A stretch of 64,000 nucleotides of DNA, taken from the NCBI RefSeq assembly GCF_014930455.1, contig NZ_JAAIYO010000001.1:1612001-1676000 (forward strand), in the 5' to 3' direction. The notes below the pieces were generated by a model that was given only the letters and a program-made list of their open reading frames with translations, was not told the DNA's origin and did no database searches. Origin of the DNA: Corallococcus soli (lineage in GTDB: Bacteria; Myxococcota; Myxococcia; Myxococcales; Myxococcaceae). Below, one piece after another: positions 28,582 through 37,857 of the stretch (the first letter of the stretch is position 1; the number at the start of each line of letters is the position of its first letter). The position numbers and the translations under genes are program-made.

Positions 28582-31500
28582 CTAGCGCAGCGCCGCGAGG
28601 GCCGCGCCGACCTTCGCCACCGTCACCGACACGGGCGTCGTCACCTCAGGAGCGAAGATGGCCACGCGGAGCTCCTCGAAGGCCCACCGCAGCTCCTGCG
28701 CCGCCTCCTGGTCACGCACGGTGGCGCACTTGGCGAGGAAGGCCTCCCACAGGGGGGTGAAGGGCACGGCCTTCCCTGCGTCCTTGCCGGGGTTCGCCAC
28801 CGCACGCGACAGCCGTGCCCGGGCCGCGCGGAGATAGCGCGGGTAGTTCAGCAGGCGCATGAAGGGGATCCACTCGATGAGCTTCGCGGGGAACAGCTGC
28901 CCGAGCTGGGAGCGGATGTCCCGCACGGCCGCCGCGCCGCTCGGCCCCTTGGATGCTGTCTTGAGCGCGGCGAGCGTCTCCGCGAGCTCCATGGAGGTGG
29001 CAACGACGGCGTTCGCCCAGTCCCGGGCCGCCTGCTCGATGCGCGGTGAGCCTTCCTGGACCAGCGCCTCGAAGGCCGCCTTCGTGCGGGGCAACGGCGC
29101 GCCCGGTACGAGCTTGAACGCATCGTCGACGCTGCGTGCGAGGACGAGCGCCCGGAAGGTGTCGGCCTGGCCCCGCGCGGGCGGCGCGCCGTCCAGGGAC
29201 GGGAAGGGCAGCGGCATGCGCGCGGCGCTGACGGCCACGTGTCCGCGCGCGGCGAGCATCAGGAGCCGGCGGAGCCCCGTGCGCGTGGCCGCGTCGGCCG
29301 CGGAGGGGGTTTCGAGCAGCACCAGATCCACGGCCGCGCCCCGGTCAACGAGCGCGGGATGGCTGCGGACCTCAAGCCCGCCGACCCGCCGGGTGACCAC
29401 CGAGGGCAGCTCGCCGAAGGTCCAGGCGGTCAGACCCTTGCGCTCCCAGTCCGAAGTCGGCGCCACGCTGCGCAGCGCCGCCCGTGCACGTCCCCCGTGC
29501 TGTTCGAGCAGCGCGTCGGCGTCGCGGCTCCGCGCGAGCTCCTTCCCCCGCTCGTCGAGCACCCGGAGCGTGATGCGCAGGTACGGCACCACGGCATCCG
29601 CCCGGAAGGACTCCTCGGGCACGTCCACGCCGCACAGCCGGGACACCGCACGCGCGAGCGCTGGAATCATCGGCCCGCGGAAGGGCACCAGCTCCTTCTC
29701 AAGGCGGTCGACCAGCTCTGGCACCGGCCCCAACTGCTTGCGCTGGGCCCGGGGGACCTGCTCGAGCAGGGCGGTGAGCTTCTCCCGCTGCCACCCGGGG
29801 ATGGTCCAGTCGAGCTCACCCGGGACCAGCTGGGCGAGCAGCAGCAGCGGCACGCTCACGGTGATGCCGTCGTCCTCGGCCGAGGGGTCGAAGGTGTACG
29901 TCACCGGCACGGACGCGCCGTGCAGGGTGATGGCATCCGGGTAGCGCGCCGGGGACAGGCCCGGGTCGTGTGAGAGGGCATCCTCCATCGTGAGGATGAG
30001 CACGTCGGGGTCGGCCGCCTCGGCCTTGCGGCGCCAGGCCTCGAAGCCTGCTCCGTCCGTCACGTCCGCCGGGACGCGCTGGTCGAAGAACGTCAGCAGC
30101 GCCTCGGTGTCGAGCAGCTCGCTGCGCCGGGCCTTGTCCCGCAGGCGCGCCACGCGCTCGAGCACCTCTTGGTTCTCCTCCTGGAACGCCCCCCGGGTGC
30201 GGTACTCGCCGCGCACCAGGGCATGCTCGAGGAACATCAGCCGTGCCCGGGCGGGGTCCATGCTGGCCAGGGCCACGGGGCGCTCCTTGAAGACCTGAAG
30301 CCCGAAGAGGGTCGCGCTCTCCTTCACGACGGCGCGCGCGGACTTCTCCGACCAGTGCGGTTCGGAGAAGCTGCGCTTGAGCAGGTGGGGGGCCGCCGCC
30401 GCGAGCCACTCCGGGTCGAGCTTCGCCGCGGTGCGCGCGAACAACTGGGACGTCTCCACGAGCTCGAACGCCATCACCCAGGCAGGGGGCTTCTTCGCGA
30501 GCGCCGACGAGGGGTGGACCATGAAGCGCGTCTGCTTCGCGCCCGTGTAGTAGCGCTGCTCCGGATTCCACTGGCCGATGCGGGACAGGAGCCCGGTGAG
30601 GAGCGCCTGGTGCAGGACGTCCCCGCGCGCCGGAGCGCCCTGCCCCTTGCGCGACAGGCGCAGCTCGCGGACGGTCTCCTCGAGCTGGCGCTGGACGTCC
30701 CGCCACTCGCGCACCCGCAGGAAGGACAGGAAGTTGTCCCGGCACACGCGCCGCAGATGGGACGTCCCCCGGCCCTCGGCCTCGCGCACGAACGCCCACA
30801 GCTTGAGCAGCCCCGTGAAGTCCGAGTTCTCATCACGGAAGCGCGCGTGCGACGCGTCCGCCTTCTGCGCGAGCTCCCGTGGCCGCTCGCGCGGGTCCTG
30901 CAGGTTGAGCGCCGCGGCGATGATGAGCACCTCGTCCAGGCACCCATACTCGGCGCCGGCGAGGATCATCCGCGCGACGCGCGGGTCCACCGGGAAGCGC
31001 GCGAGCTGGTGGCCGAGCGGCGTCAAGGCGCGCTCCTTGCCCTCGATGGCCCCGAGCTCCTCGAGCACCCGCCAGCCCTCGGCGATGGCCTTCGGCTGGG
31101 GCGGGTCGAGGAAGGGGAAGTCCTCGACATCACCCAGGCCGAGGGACTTCATCCGCAGGATGACCCCCGCGAGCCCGGTGCGCTTGATCTCCGGATCGGT
31201 GAAGGCGGGCCGCGTGGTGAAGCTCGCCTCGTCGTAGAGGCGCACGCAGATGCCTTCGCGCACGCGCCCGCAGCGCCCCTTGCGCTGGTCGGCGCTGGCC
31301 TGGGAGACCGGCTCGATGTGCAGGCGCGTGGTGCCCGAGCGTGGGTCGTAGCGCGACAGGCGCGCCACTCCCGTGTCCACGACGTACACGATGCCCGGGA
31401 TGGTGACGGACGTCTCCGCGACGTTGGTGGCGAGGATGACCCGGCGCTCGGGGATGTTGGCGAAGACGCGCGACTGCTCGGCGGCCGACAGGCGCCCATA

Positions 31501-32292
31501 CAGGGGCTGCACCACCGCGCCGCGCAGCTCGCGCGCGTTCAGGGCGTTCTCGGCCTCGCGGATCTCCCGCTCCCCGGGGAGGAACACGAGGACGTCCCCG
31601 TTCGGGTCGAGCGAGAGCACGTTCGCCACCGAATCGGCGACGGCGTCGGCGAGCTCATCGTCCTCGGGGGGCGGCTCGTAGAGCACATCCACCGGGAAGG
31701 TCCGGCCCTCCACCTGGATGACCGGAGCGCCCCCGAAGAACTGCGAGAAGCGCTCGGTCTCGATGGTGGCCGAGCTGACCACCACCTTGAGGTCGGGGCG
31801 CCTGGGGAGGATGCGCTTGAGCCACCCGAGCAGGAAGTCGATGGTGAGGCTGCGCTCGTGGGCCTCGTCGAGCACGATGGTGTCGTAGCGTTTCAGGAGC
31901 GGGTCGCTGTGGATCTGCGCGAGCAGCACGCCGTCGGTCATGAACTTCACGGCCGTCCGCCGGGTCGAGCGGTCCTCGAAGCGAATCTGGTAGCCGACGT
32001 CCGTGCCCAGCTCCGTGCCCAACTCGCGGGCCACGCGCGCCGCCACGCTCGTCGCGGCGATGCGGCGGGGCTGGGTGACGCCAATCTGGCGCGGGCGACC
32101 GCGCCCCATGGCGAGCAGGACCTTCGGCAGCTGCGTCGTCTTCCCCGAACCGGTGGCCCCCGCGACGATGACCACCTGATGGGCGGAGATGGCCGCGGTG
32201 ATGTCCTCCACCCGGCTCGAGATGGGGAGCTCGGGGGGAAAGTGCAGGGTGGGGAAGTCGCCGGAGGTGGGGTCGGGTGGGGCGCCGGACAT
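28582..32292 (-). CDS. hrpA: ATP-dependent RNA helicase HrpA (DEAH box)
   Basis: A 1236-residue cytosolic DEAH-box helicase close to the usual HrpA length (about 1300). Motif I is GATGSGKTTQLPK, motif II DEAHERS, motif III SATIETERF, motif IV-V region ATNVAETSVTIPGIVYVVDTG (split here for reference) and motif VI QRKGRCGR. After the helicase core come the HA2/OB regions (ERALTPLGHQLARFPVDPR) and a long C-terminal DUF3418-type region that is characteristic of HrpA. It unwinds or remodels RNA and is linked to mRNA processing and ribosome rescue in other bacteria. ATG 32292 preferred; a GTG at 32310 is in frame. It is monocistronic. Confidence 0.95.
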   Translation of the reverse strand: MSGAPPDPTSGDFPTLHFPPELPISSRVEDITAAISAHQVVIVAGATGSGKTTQLPKVLLAMGRGRPRQIGVTQPRRIAATSVAARVARELGTELGTDVGYQIRFEDRSTRRTAVKFMTDGVLLAQIHSDPLLKRYDTIVLDEAHERSLTIDFLLGWLKRILPRRPDLKVVVSSATIETERFSQFFGGAPVIQVEGRTFPVDVLYEPPPEDDELADAVADSVANVLSLDPNGDVLVFLPGEREIREAENALNARELRGAVVQPLYGRLSAAEQSRVFANIPERRVILATNVAETSVTIPGIVYVVDTGVARLSRYDPRSGTTRLHIEPVSQASADQRKGRCGRVREGICVRLYDEASFTTRPAFTDPEIKRTGLAGVILRMKSLGLGDVEDFPFLDPPQPKAIAEGWRVLEELGAIEGKERALTPLGHQLARFPVDPRVARMILAGAEYGCLDEVLIIAAALNLQDPRERPRELAQKADASHARFRDENSDFTGLLKLWAFVREAEGRGTSHLRRVCRDNFLSFLRVREWRDVQRQLEETVRELRLSRKGQGAPARGDVLHQALLTGLLSRIGQWNPEQRYYTGAKQTRFMVHPSSALAKKPPAWVMAFELVETSQLFARTAAKLDPEWLAAAAPHLLKRSFSEPHWSEKSARAVVKESATLFGLQVFKERPVALASMDPARARLMFLEHALVRGEYRTRGAFQEENQEVLERVARLRDKARRSELLDTEALLTFFDQRVPADVTDGAGFEAWRRKAEAADPDVLILTMEDALSHDPGLSPARYPDAITLHGASVPVTYTFDPSAEDDGITVSVPLLLLAQLVPGELDWTIPGWQREKLTALLEQVPRAQRKQLGPVPELVDRLEKELVPFRGPMIPALARAVSRLCGVDVPEESFRADAVVPYLRITLRVLDERGKELARSRDADALLEQHGGRARAALRSVAPTSDWERKGLTAWTFGELPSVVTRRVGGLEVRSHPALVDRGAAVDLVLLETPSAADAATRTGLRRLLMLAARGHVAVSAARMPLPFPSLDGAPPARGQADTFRALVLARSVDDAFKLVPGAPLPRTKAAFEALVQEGSPRIEQAARDWANAVVATSMELAETLAALKTASKGPSGAAAVRDIRSQLGQLFPAKLIEWIPFMRLLNYPRYLRAARARLSRAVANPGKDAGKAVPFTPLWEAFLAKCATVRDQEAAQELRWAFEELRVAIFAPEVTTPVSVTVAKVGAALAALR

Positions 32293-32337
32293 GGCAGCAT
32301 GGACTAGCACTGAAGCGCGCGCCGCGCCCCTGACGAA

Positions 32338-32703
32338 TCGTGTGGGCGCCTGCGCGCCCGGCGTTCCTGACGGTGTCTTCGCTCCAGGTGCGAAACTCCG
32401 GCCATTGCTGTTCCCTCAAGCGGAGGCAGAGCCGAGGCCGGAAGAGGCAAATGAGCCGCCTTTAGCAGCGACGAGGCAGGAGCCGACCCAGGAGCGCACG
32501 GCGCAGCTGGATTGGGCCGGGTTGCTGCGCAGGAGTTTCGCGCTGGACGTGTTCGCCTGCGGCAGGTGTGGAGGCAGGCGCCGGGTGTTGGCGTATCTGA
32601 CGGCTCCCAGTGGGGTGCGTGCCATCCTGGAGCACCGGGACTGCCCACGCTGCCTGGGAGACTGGCCCCAGCACGAGGGCCACCCCAGAGCGCGTGGTGT
32701 TGA
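32338..32703 (+). pseudogene. IS91-type transposase C-terminal remnant with frameshift
   Basis: The translation has DGVFAPGAKLRPLLFP and then LDWAGLLRRSFALDVFACGR, CGGRRRVLAYLTAPSG and VRAILEH, the zinc-finger-like C-terminus of Y2/IS91-type transposases. After VRAILEH the frame breaks near 32635 and continues one frame over as GLPTLPGRLAPARGPPQSAW to a stop at 32701-32703. The N-terminal two-thirds, including the catalytic tyrosines, are gone. It is an inactive remnant at the edge of the accessory region, just upstream of hrpA in divergent orientation. Confidence 0.75.
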
Positions 32704-32875
32704 GCGTCAGGCCGCAGTGGCCCCCATGCCCAAGCCCCCTGCGGCGCCCCTGAGGGGAGCGCGGCCTGAGCGGGCGTGTGCCCCATGAGGGCTGTACGGC
32801 TTCTCCACCGGCCAGGCGCACAGCTCGGCGGCACCCGTCAGCATCGCGCTTCGGCACCTCTGCTCCAGCCCTCAT

Positions 32876-32907
32876 CCTCAACAGGCCTTCTCTTCGCCCT
32901 ATGCGTT
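32876..32907. repeat. 32-bp repeat, copy 1 (second copy at 45540-45571)
   Basis: The 32 bases here match 45540-45571 except for two positions. Both copies face the same way and bracket the accessory segment from the IS91-type remnant to the fragments beyond the RHS gene. They could be a transposon terminus or a duplicated element end. Between 32704 and 32947 nothing else is seen. Confidence 0.8.
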
Positions 32908-32947
32908 CGCCGCAGTTGACTGCCCCCAATTAAAGACCTCGCTCCAC

Positions 32948-33295
32948 TTGTGCCACGAACTCCGGGCGGGGAACCGTGACCGACTGGGAGAGGCTATCAC
33001 CGTTGCAGCGCCCTATACTACGCTCGCGAGCATCCATGGTGCTGCGCGCACGGTCGCTCCCAGTGCTCCCGACTGGTCCGATGCCATCCAGCCGCTCGAC
33101 CGAGGTGACTTCGACGTAGACAACAAGTGTCTGTTACCCGTGCGTCGCGCTGGCTATGACGGCCCAATGCTGCTTCACACTCTTGGTATTGGAGAGTTGC
33201 CGGAAGGCCACTTCCGTTGTTCGATGCATCGGTGGCGTGAAATATCACGCTCGGCAGCGGATGCTTTGAGTCAAAATGCTGAACATCGCAGCTAG
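32948..33295 (+). pseudogene. Possible 3' fragment of a sugar-phosphate isomerase/epimerase-like gene
   Basis: The last 60 residues of this 115-codon frame (RGDFDVDNK then GYDGPMLLHTLGIGELPEGH and HRWREISRSA) resemble the final strands and helices of xylose-isomerase-like TIM-barrel proteins (typical end: GYDGPxxLE...). The beginning of the frame shows no likeness and uses a poor start codon, so this is read as a truncated 3' end. The resemblance is short. The following stretch 33296-33429 is AT-rich and empty. Confidence 0.35.
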
Positions 33296-33429
33296 CTTTA
33301 AAAGTGCGGCTGGCTATGAAATGTCTCAGCTTAAGGGAGTGTATTAATCAGTAGGATTATCACCGAGTCAGTCGATGTTTTATCGTCTCCATTTTTCAAG
33401 CAGGAGAGTGTGTTCGGAAGGAAATGTTT

Positions 33430-33657
33430 CTATTTAGGCTTGGGAAACCTCCCGTGTCTTTTATTGAGGTCCTTAGGCACAAGCCGTTTGTATGAACCCC
33501 TTACGGGTTCTATTCGGAAATTATCTCCGACATCATAGGCGCCGGCTTGGTCCAACATTTCTTGATGCGACCGCTCGCCTGCAGGGCGAGCGAGTGACTG
33601 TCGAGAGATGTACGAGGACGGCCTGTTTTCGAGTGGGAGTAAATTGATTTTCTTCAT
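33430..33657 (-). CDS. Small basic protein of the AT-rich island, unknown
   Basis: A 75-residue protein, MKKINLLPLENRPSSYISRQ at the start and a strongly basic end (KDLNKRHGRFPKPK). AGGA lies about 7 bases before its ATG. No Cys, no signal peptide and no membrane helix. It is the last gene of the minus-strand island operon, 59 bp after the kinase gene, and shares its AT-rich base use. It might be a kinase substrate, a toxin or an adaptor; I do not recognise a family. Its RSHQEM and SYKRLVPKD segments contain possible phospho-acceptor residues. Confidence 0.6.
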   Translation of the reverse strand: MKKINLLPLENRPSSYISRQSLARPAGERSHQEMLDQAGAYDVGDNFRIEPVRGSYKRLVPKDLNKRHGRFPKPK

Positions 33658-33716
33658 GGCCGTCCTTTCTGTTCGACGTACTGACGTCTCTCGTTTGATG
33701 CTGAATATATGTTCAG

Positions 33717-34760
33717 CTATACGCAGGCTGTCAAGGCCTCCTGAACTTTCGCCTCTACCTCTGCCTGCTGGATGTTTGAGAACGTAGCGGCCGTTATCCT
33801 TCTCTTGGCCCCACTGACGAGATTGGTGCGCGCGCCCTCAATATTCCAGCCTGCTCCCTGTTGTTTGAGTGTTACGTTAAAGACAGTTGAGTCGAGCCGG
33901 TATTGCCAGGTGCCTCCGCCTGTAGTCGTGGGAGTGTATACCCAGTCAAGGTTCTCGTCCACTTGCGAGAGTTCGTTTGAAATGTCGAGTGCTGTCTTGA
34001 ATCGATCGTCGGGCTTGATGGATAGCGATTTCTTGATGACTTTCCTGAGCCGCTTTGGGATGTGCGGAAGAAATTTGCTCCGTTCAGGGAAATTGCCGTC
34101 GATTATTGCGTCCATCCAGGTGTCGCCTGTGTATGTCGCGAACTGGGCCTTGAAGTCATCTTCGCCATTACACATTCGATAGAGCGTAAGTCCGACTTGG
34201 TAAATGTCGGCCGTCATGCTGAGAGCATTCGACTTTGTCATGTATTCTGGCGTGTAGAGCTTGTCGTACAGGCTTGCCGGAGTTGCGAGGCCACTTGTGT
34301 TGATGAATCGTGTTAACCCGAAGTCAGAGAGCGCTGGGTGGCCCGACTTGTCAATGAGAATGTTGGCTGGCTTGATGTCGAAGTGGATTAGTTTTTTGCT
34401 GTGTATGTGGTGCAGGCCGGCAAGAAAGCCTGTGCCGATTTGAACGATTTCCCTCACGGAGAGAAATCGACTGGCCATGAATCCCTGTAGCGAGTCAGCG
34501 TATAGTGGCATTGCAAGATAGATATTGTGGTCGTCCTCGCAGGCATACTTCACTTCAACGATATTGGGGTGTTTTGCGTCATATAGAATTGCGGATTCGT
34601 TGAAGTATTCGTCGGGGTCGAGTATTTGCTTTTTAGCTATTTCCTTGATTACTAGATTTGCTTTGAGCTGCGGGTCGTGGGCGGAGAAAACCCTGGAGTT
34701 TAGTCCCTGGTTTTTCAGGTCTGCTATCTGGGTGAACCGGAGTTTGGTGGTTATGAGCAT
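33717..34760 (-). CDS. Non-RD Ser/Thr protein kinase with unique C-terminal domain
   Basis: A 347-residue soluble Hanks-type kinase. Lys39 (NLVIKEIAKK), catalytic loop IHFDIKPANIL with HFD at 126-128 in place of HRD, DFG at 146-148 and a TPE (APE-equivalent) at 170-172 are all visible, so catalysis is plausible, but the Arg before the catalytic Asp is Phe: a non-RD kinase that would not need activation-loop phosphorylation. There is no recognisable glycine-rich loop (RFTQIADLKNQGLNSRVFSA). Residues about 275-347 form a small domain after the kinase fold (GGGTWQYRLDSTVFNVTLK) that I do not know. It lies 12 bp downstream of the RuvC-like gene in the same operon. AT-rich compared with all flanking genes, indicating transfer. 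Confidence 0.85.
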   Translation of the reverse strand: MLITTKLRFTQIADLKNQGLNSRVFSAHDPQLKANLVIKEIAKKQILDPDEYFNESAILYDAKHPNIVEVKYACEDDHNIYLAMPLYADSLQGFMASRFLSVREIVQIGTGFLAGLHHIHSKKLIHFDIKPANILIDKSGHPALSDFGLTRFINTSGLATPASLYDKLYTPEYMTKSNALSMTADIYQVGLTLYRMCNGEDDFKAQFATYTGDTWMDAIIDGNFPERSKFLPHIPKRLRKVIKKSLSIKPDDRFKTALDISNELSQVDENLDWVYTPTTTGGGTWQYRLDSTVFNVTLKQQGAGWNIEGARTNLVSGAKRRITAATFSNIQQAEVEAKVQEALTACV

Positions 34761-34772
34761 GTGTTGTTTGGC

Positions 34773-35294
34773 TTATCTCTCGTCGGTGACGAGATGGCTG
34801 TTTTGGCTGGGCAGGGCTAGTGCGCAAAGGGCAGCCAGGAATGCCTCGCGTTCTTCGTTTTTTAGGTTCTGCCAGTTGTTTTCACCGGGATATGTCAGTT
34901 CTCCAGTGATGTATTTTTTTACATTCTCACGTGGGGTTATGTTGAGGCATCCCGCGATTCGTGCGATTGGCCCTGCGAAGTATGTTGATACTGCGCCCGA
35001 TGCCATTACTTCTTGTGCAACCCCCTCAATGTTAAGTCTGAAGGAGTCTGGACTCTGGGCGGTTGGCTCTGTGGTTCGGATGCCTGCTCGGGATACTCCG
35101 TATTCACCCATGATGTTTAGTAGGGTTGTCCTGATAAATTGAAGTTTTGCTGGATTTGCCAGTGCGATTGGTATTCGCAGGGTTGCGAGGTTGAGTGTGA
35201 CTGTTTTGTCTTGTTGTTCCTGGAGGATGGCGTACCAAATCTTTTGTGGGTGGGCTCTTAGTCCTATTGCTGTTTTTTGATTTGATGTTGTCAT
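34773..35294 (-). CDS. RNase H/RuvC-like fold protein of the kinase island
   Basis: A 173-residue protein. Its layout fits the RNase H-like/RuvC-type fold: a first strand pair KTAIGLRAHPQKIWYAILQ, a middle strand AGIRTTEP with an acidic residue, a helix with RLNIEGVAQEVMASGAV and a last helix NEEREAFLAALCAL. Acidic residues at such places could bind metal, but the first-strand Asp of active RuvC is replaced by Arg or is absent, so nuclease activity is doubtful. Its ATG overlaps the stop of a disrupted ORF upstream (ATGA) and its stop is 12 bp from the kinase. Assignment is by pattern only. Confidence 0.55.
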   Translation of the reverse strand: MTTSNQKTAIGLRAHPQKIWYAILQEQQDKTVTLNLATLRIPIALANPAKLQFIRTTLLNIMGEYGVSRAGIRTTEPTAQSPDSFRLNIEGVAQEVMASGAVSTYFAGPIARIAGCLNITPRENVKKYITGELTYPGENNWQNLKNEEREAFLAALCALALPSQNSHLVTDER

Positions 35295-35527
35295 TTTGGT
35301 TTGTTTTGAGCTGGTTGTTGTGGGTCGGGTTCGTTGGCTCCCTGCTTCGATTGCTCGTCAGTAGACTCCTGCAGTTTGATTTGCGCATGCAGACCAATTA
35401 AAGCGCATTGCTCTGGAATTTCCCAGTTTAGTTGTTTTTGACGCAGCGCATTGTTGTGCAGCGTCCTTAGGCATCCTTCATGCCATGCCCCTGTATGGTC
35501 TGGTGGGAGGCGTATCGCCGCGTTGCC
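35291..35527 (-). pseudogene. 3' part of an ORF split by the IS66 element
   Basis: The minus-strand frame from 35527 to the stop at 35291-35293 gives 78 residues (GNAAIRLPPDHTGAWHEGCL, then AT-rich LRQKQLNWEIPEQCALIGLH and a Gln/Pro-rich end). Its TGA overlaps the ATG of the RuvC-like gene, so it belonged to the same operon. Joining it to 38014-37934 after removing the IS66 element and one target copy restores one uninterrupted 105-codon frame. Unknown family. Confidence 0.55.
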
Positions 35528-35535
35528 GACTACTT
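35528..35535. repeat. IS66 target-site duplication, left copy
   Basis: GACTACTT directly abuts the left terminal repeat and is repeated exactly at 37934-37941. Eight bases is the standard IS66 duplication length. Confidence 0.95.
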
Positions 35536-35605
35536 GTAACCGTCCGGCCAACGACGTGCTGCGGGCCATTGCCGGGGCAACAGGGCGCGGCGGACGCTGG
35601 CGCGC

Positions 35606-35920
35606 ATGGCGAAGCAGGTGGAGAAGCCGGAGTGGGCTCGCGTCGCGGAAGCGTTCGAGGCCAGCGGGCAGACGCAACGGGAGTTCGCGTTGGCGCGGGG
35701 CATGCGCCTGAGCACGTTGCAGTCCTGGGTGTACCGGAGGCGGCGGGCCGAGCCGGCGGGAGCCGAGCCGGTGCGACTGTTGCCCGTGCAGGTGGCGACG
35801 GCGCCCATGGCATCCGAGTCCGTGCTGGAGGTGATGGCGGCAAGCGGAGCGCGGGTGCGATTCGCCGTTGGGACGGACGTGGCGTACGTGGCGCGACTCG
35901 TCGCCGCACTGGGGGCGTGA
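35606..35920 (+). CDS. tnpA: IS66 accessory protein TnpA
   Basis: A 104-residue helix-turn-helix protein (WARVAEAFEASGQTQREFAL and LSTLQSWVYRRRR), the first IS66 gene, of unknown exact role but needed for transposition in studied members. It starts 46 bases inside the left repeat and its stop is followed after 4 bases by tnpB. Confidence 0.9.
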   Translation: MAKQVEKPEWARVAEAFEASGQTQREFALARGMRLSTLQSWVYRRRRAEPAGAEPVRLLPVQVATAPMASESVLEVMAASGARVRFAVGTDVAYVARLVAALGA

Positions 35921-35924
35921 GGCG

Positions 35925-36290
35925 GTGTTCACGCTTCCCGCGTCGGTGCGCGTGGTGCTGGCCACCGAGCCGGTGGACATGCGCAAGTCCATCGACGGGC
36001 TGATGGCCTTGGTGCGCACGGCCTGGGGTGAAGACGTCTACTCAGGGCACCTCTTCGCCTTCGTCTCGCGCCGAGGTGACCGCATCAAGGTGCTGACGTG
36101 GAGCCGGGGCGGCTTCGTGCTGCTGTACAAGCGGCTGGAGACGGGCCGCTTCCGGCTGCCCCGGGTGGAGGCGGAAGCGAAGGCGGTGCAGTTGGACTCG
36201 ACGCAGTTGGCGATGCTGCTGGACGGCATCGACGTGGCCGAGGTGAAGCGGCAGCCCGCCTGGACGCCGCCCGGCCGCACGGGCAGCTGA
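35925..36290 (+). CDS. tnpB: IS66 accessory protein TnpB (Orf2)
   Basis: A 121-residue protein of the IS66 Orf2 family with the hallmark EPVDMRKSIDGLMALV and FVSRRGDRIKVLTWSRGGF. The start is GTG 35925, four bases after the tnpA stop; the longer frame from 35868 has no likeness before this point. It is intact. Confidence 0.92.
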   Translation: MFTLPASVRVVLATEPVDMRKSIDGLMALVRTAWGEDVYSGHLFAFVSRRGDRIKVLTWSRGGFVLLYKRLETGRFRLPRVEAEAKAVQLDSTQLAMLLDGIDVAEVKRQPAWTPPGRTGS

Positions 36291-36318
36291 GACGGGCCGG
36301 GCGCACCAGGGCCCCGGG

Positions 36319-37857
36319 GTGGGGCGTTACTCCAGAGTGCCCCGCGTGCTGCCCCAGAACCACTTCTGCCCCTGGCGGGAAGAAGCCGAGGAACTCAAAG
36401 CCGAGGTGGGCCGAATCGGCGGAGAGCTGGCCACGCTCCAAGGGCAGATGGCGACGCTGCAACGCCACGTCTTCGGCAGGAAAGCCGAGCGGATGCCCTC
36501 GGTGGCCAGCCAGCTGCGGCAGCAAGCCGCGAGCTCCGAGGATGAAGCAGCGCGTGCAGCCGCGGCCCTGCAGAAGCGGCGCGAGCGCTCGGCGCGCAAG
36601 GCCCAGGAGGCCCCGACGCGCGAGGTGCGGCACGCGGTGCCCCCTGAGGCACGCCACTGCCCCGCGTGCGGCAGCGAGGATTTGAAGCCGCTGGGAAAGG
36701 GCCGCACCTCGGTGATGTACGAGTACGTGCCCGCCTTCTTCGAGCGCCAGGTGCACGTGCAGCAAGTCCTCGCGTGCGCCTGCGGCCAGGGCGTGGTGAC
36801 GGCGCCCGCGCCCGCGAGGGTGGTGGACCGGGGCGAGTACGGCCCGGGCTTCCTGGCGCATGTGGTGACGTCCAAGTGCGCCGACGCCATGCCCCTGCAC
36901 CGCCTGGCCCAGCGAATTGAGCGCGGCGGTGTGCCCATGAGCCGCAGCACGCTGACGGACCTCTTCCATCAGTCCGCGCAGGTGTTGCTGCCGCTCTCAA
37001 CGCACCTCTTGCAAGACATTGCCGCCGCCGAGGTGGTGTGGGCCGATGAGACGCCCGTGCGCGTGCTGGACGTGAAGAAGATGCGCCAAGGCTACCTCTG
37101 GACCTTCCTCACCCAGACGCAGCAGGGCGAGTGGCTCATCGGCTACCGCTTCAGCCTGGGCCGGGCCAGCACGACGCCGAAGGACGTGCTGGGCGGCACC
37201 CGGGGCGCCCTCGTGGTGGATGCGTACACGGGCTACAACGCGGTGACGCTTCCCGAGGGGCGCGTCCGTGTCGGCTGCTGGGCGCACGTGCGCCGCCGCT
37301 TCTTTGACGCGCTTCCCACCGCGCCGGAAGCCCGCGAGGCGTTGGACTTCATCCTCGCCCTCTACCGCGTGGAAGCGCAGGCCCGCGACGCGGGCCTCGT
37401 GCGCACCGACGCGCACCGCGAGCTGCGCCAGCAGAAGAGTGCTCCCGTCCTCGCCACGCTGCACGCCTGGCTGGAGGAGCAGACGCCGCTCCATCCTCCG
37501 AAGGGGCCGCTGGGCCAGGCCCTCTCCTACGCCCGAAGACAGTGGGACGCGCTCACCCGATTCGTCTCCGACGCGCGCCTGCCCTTGGACAACAACCGCA
37601 GCGAGGCGGCGCTGCGAAAGGCGGCCCTGGGCAGGAAGAACTTCCTCTTCGTCGGCCACGAGGCCGCGGGGGAGAACCTCGCCGGCCTCTACGCCCTCGT
37701 CGCCACCTGCGAGGCCAACGGCGTCAATCCCGAGGACTACCTCGCCGACGTGCTGCTGCGCGTCCAGACGCACCCGAACGCCCGCATCGGCGAGCTGCTG
37801 CCTCACGAATGGAAGCGTCTGCGCGCAGCCGACGCATTCCAACGCCTCGCGTCTTAA
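36319..37857 (+). CDS. tnpC: IS66 DDE transposase TnpC
   Basis: A 512-residue transposase. A leucine-zipper-like start (EEAEELKAEVGRIGGELATL) is followed by a zinc-finger region (HCPACGSEDL ... ACACGQG), and the DDE core with Asp in VWADETPVRVL, Asp in LVVDAYTGYN and Glu in NNRSEAALRKAALGRKNF. The C-terminal tail EWKRLRA is typical. The start is taken as GTG 36319, 28 bases after tnpB; a few residues either way are uncertain. It appears functional. Confidence 0.94.
   Translation: MGRYSRVPRVLPQNHFCPWREEAEELKAEVGRIGGELATLQGQMATLQRHVFGRKAERMPSVASQLRQQAASSEDEAARAAAALQKRRERSARKAQEAPTREVRHAVPPEARHCPACGSEDLKPLGKGRTSVMYEYVPAFFERQVHVQQVLACACGQGVVTAPAPARVVDRGEYGPGFLAHVVTSKCADAMPLHRLAQRIERGGVPMSRSTLTDLFHQSAQVLLPLSTHLLQDIAAAEVVWADETPVRVLDVKKMRQGYLWTFLTQTQQGEWLIGYRFSLGRASTTPKDVLGGTRGALVVDAYTGYNAVTLPEGRVRVGCWAHVRRRFFDALPTAPEAREALDFILALYRVEAQARDAGLVRTDAHRELRQQKSAPVLATLHAWLEEQTPLHPPKGPLGQALSYARRQWDALTRFVSDARLPLDNNRSEAALRKAALGRKNFLFVGHEAAGENLAGLYALVATCEANGVNPEDYLADVLLRVQTHPNARIGELLPHEWKRLRAADAFQRLAS

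Noticed and set aside
33430..33657. Small island protein as a RiPP precursor
   Set aside because: No leader/core layout, no Cys or GG cleavage site, and no maturation enzyme next to it; a kinase neighbour alone is not enough.
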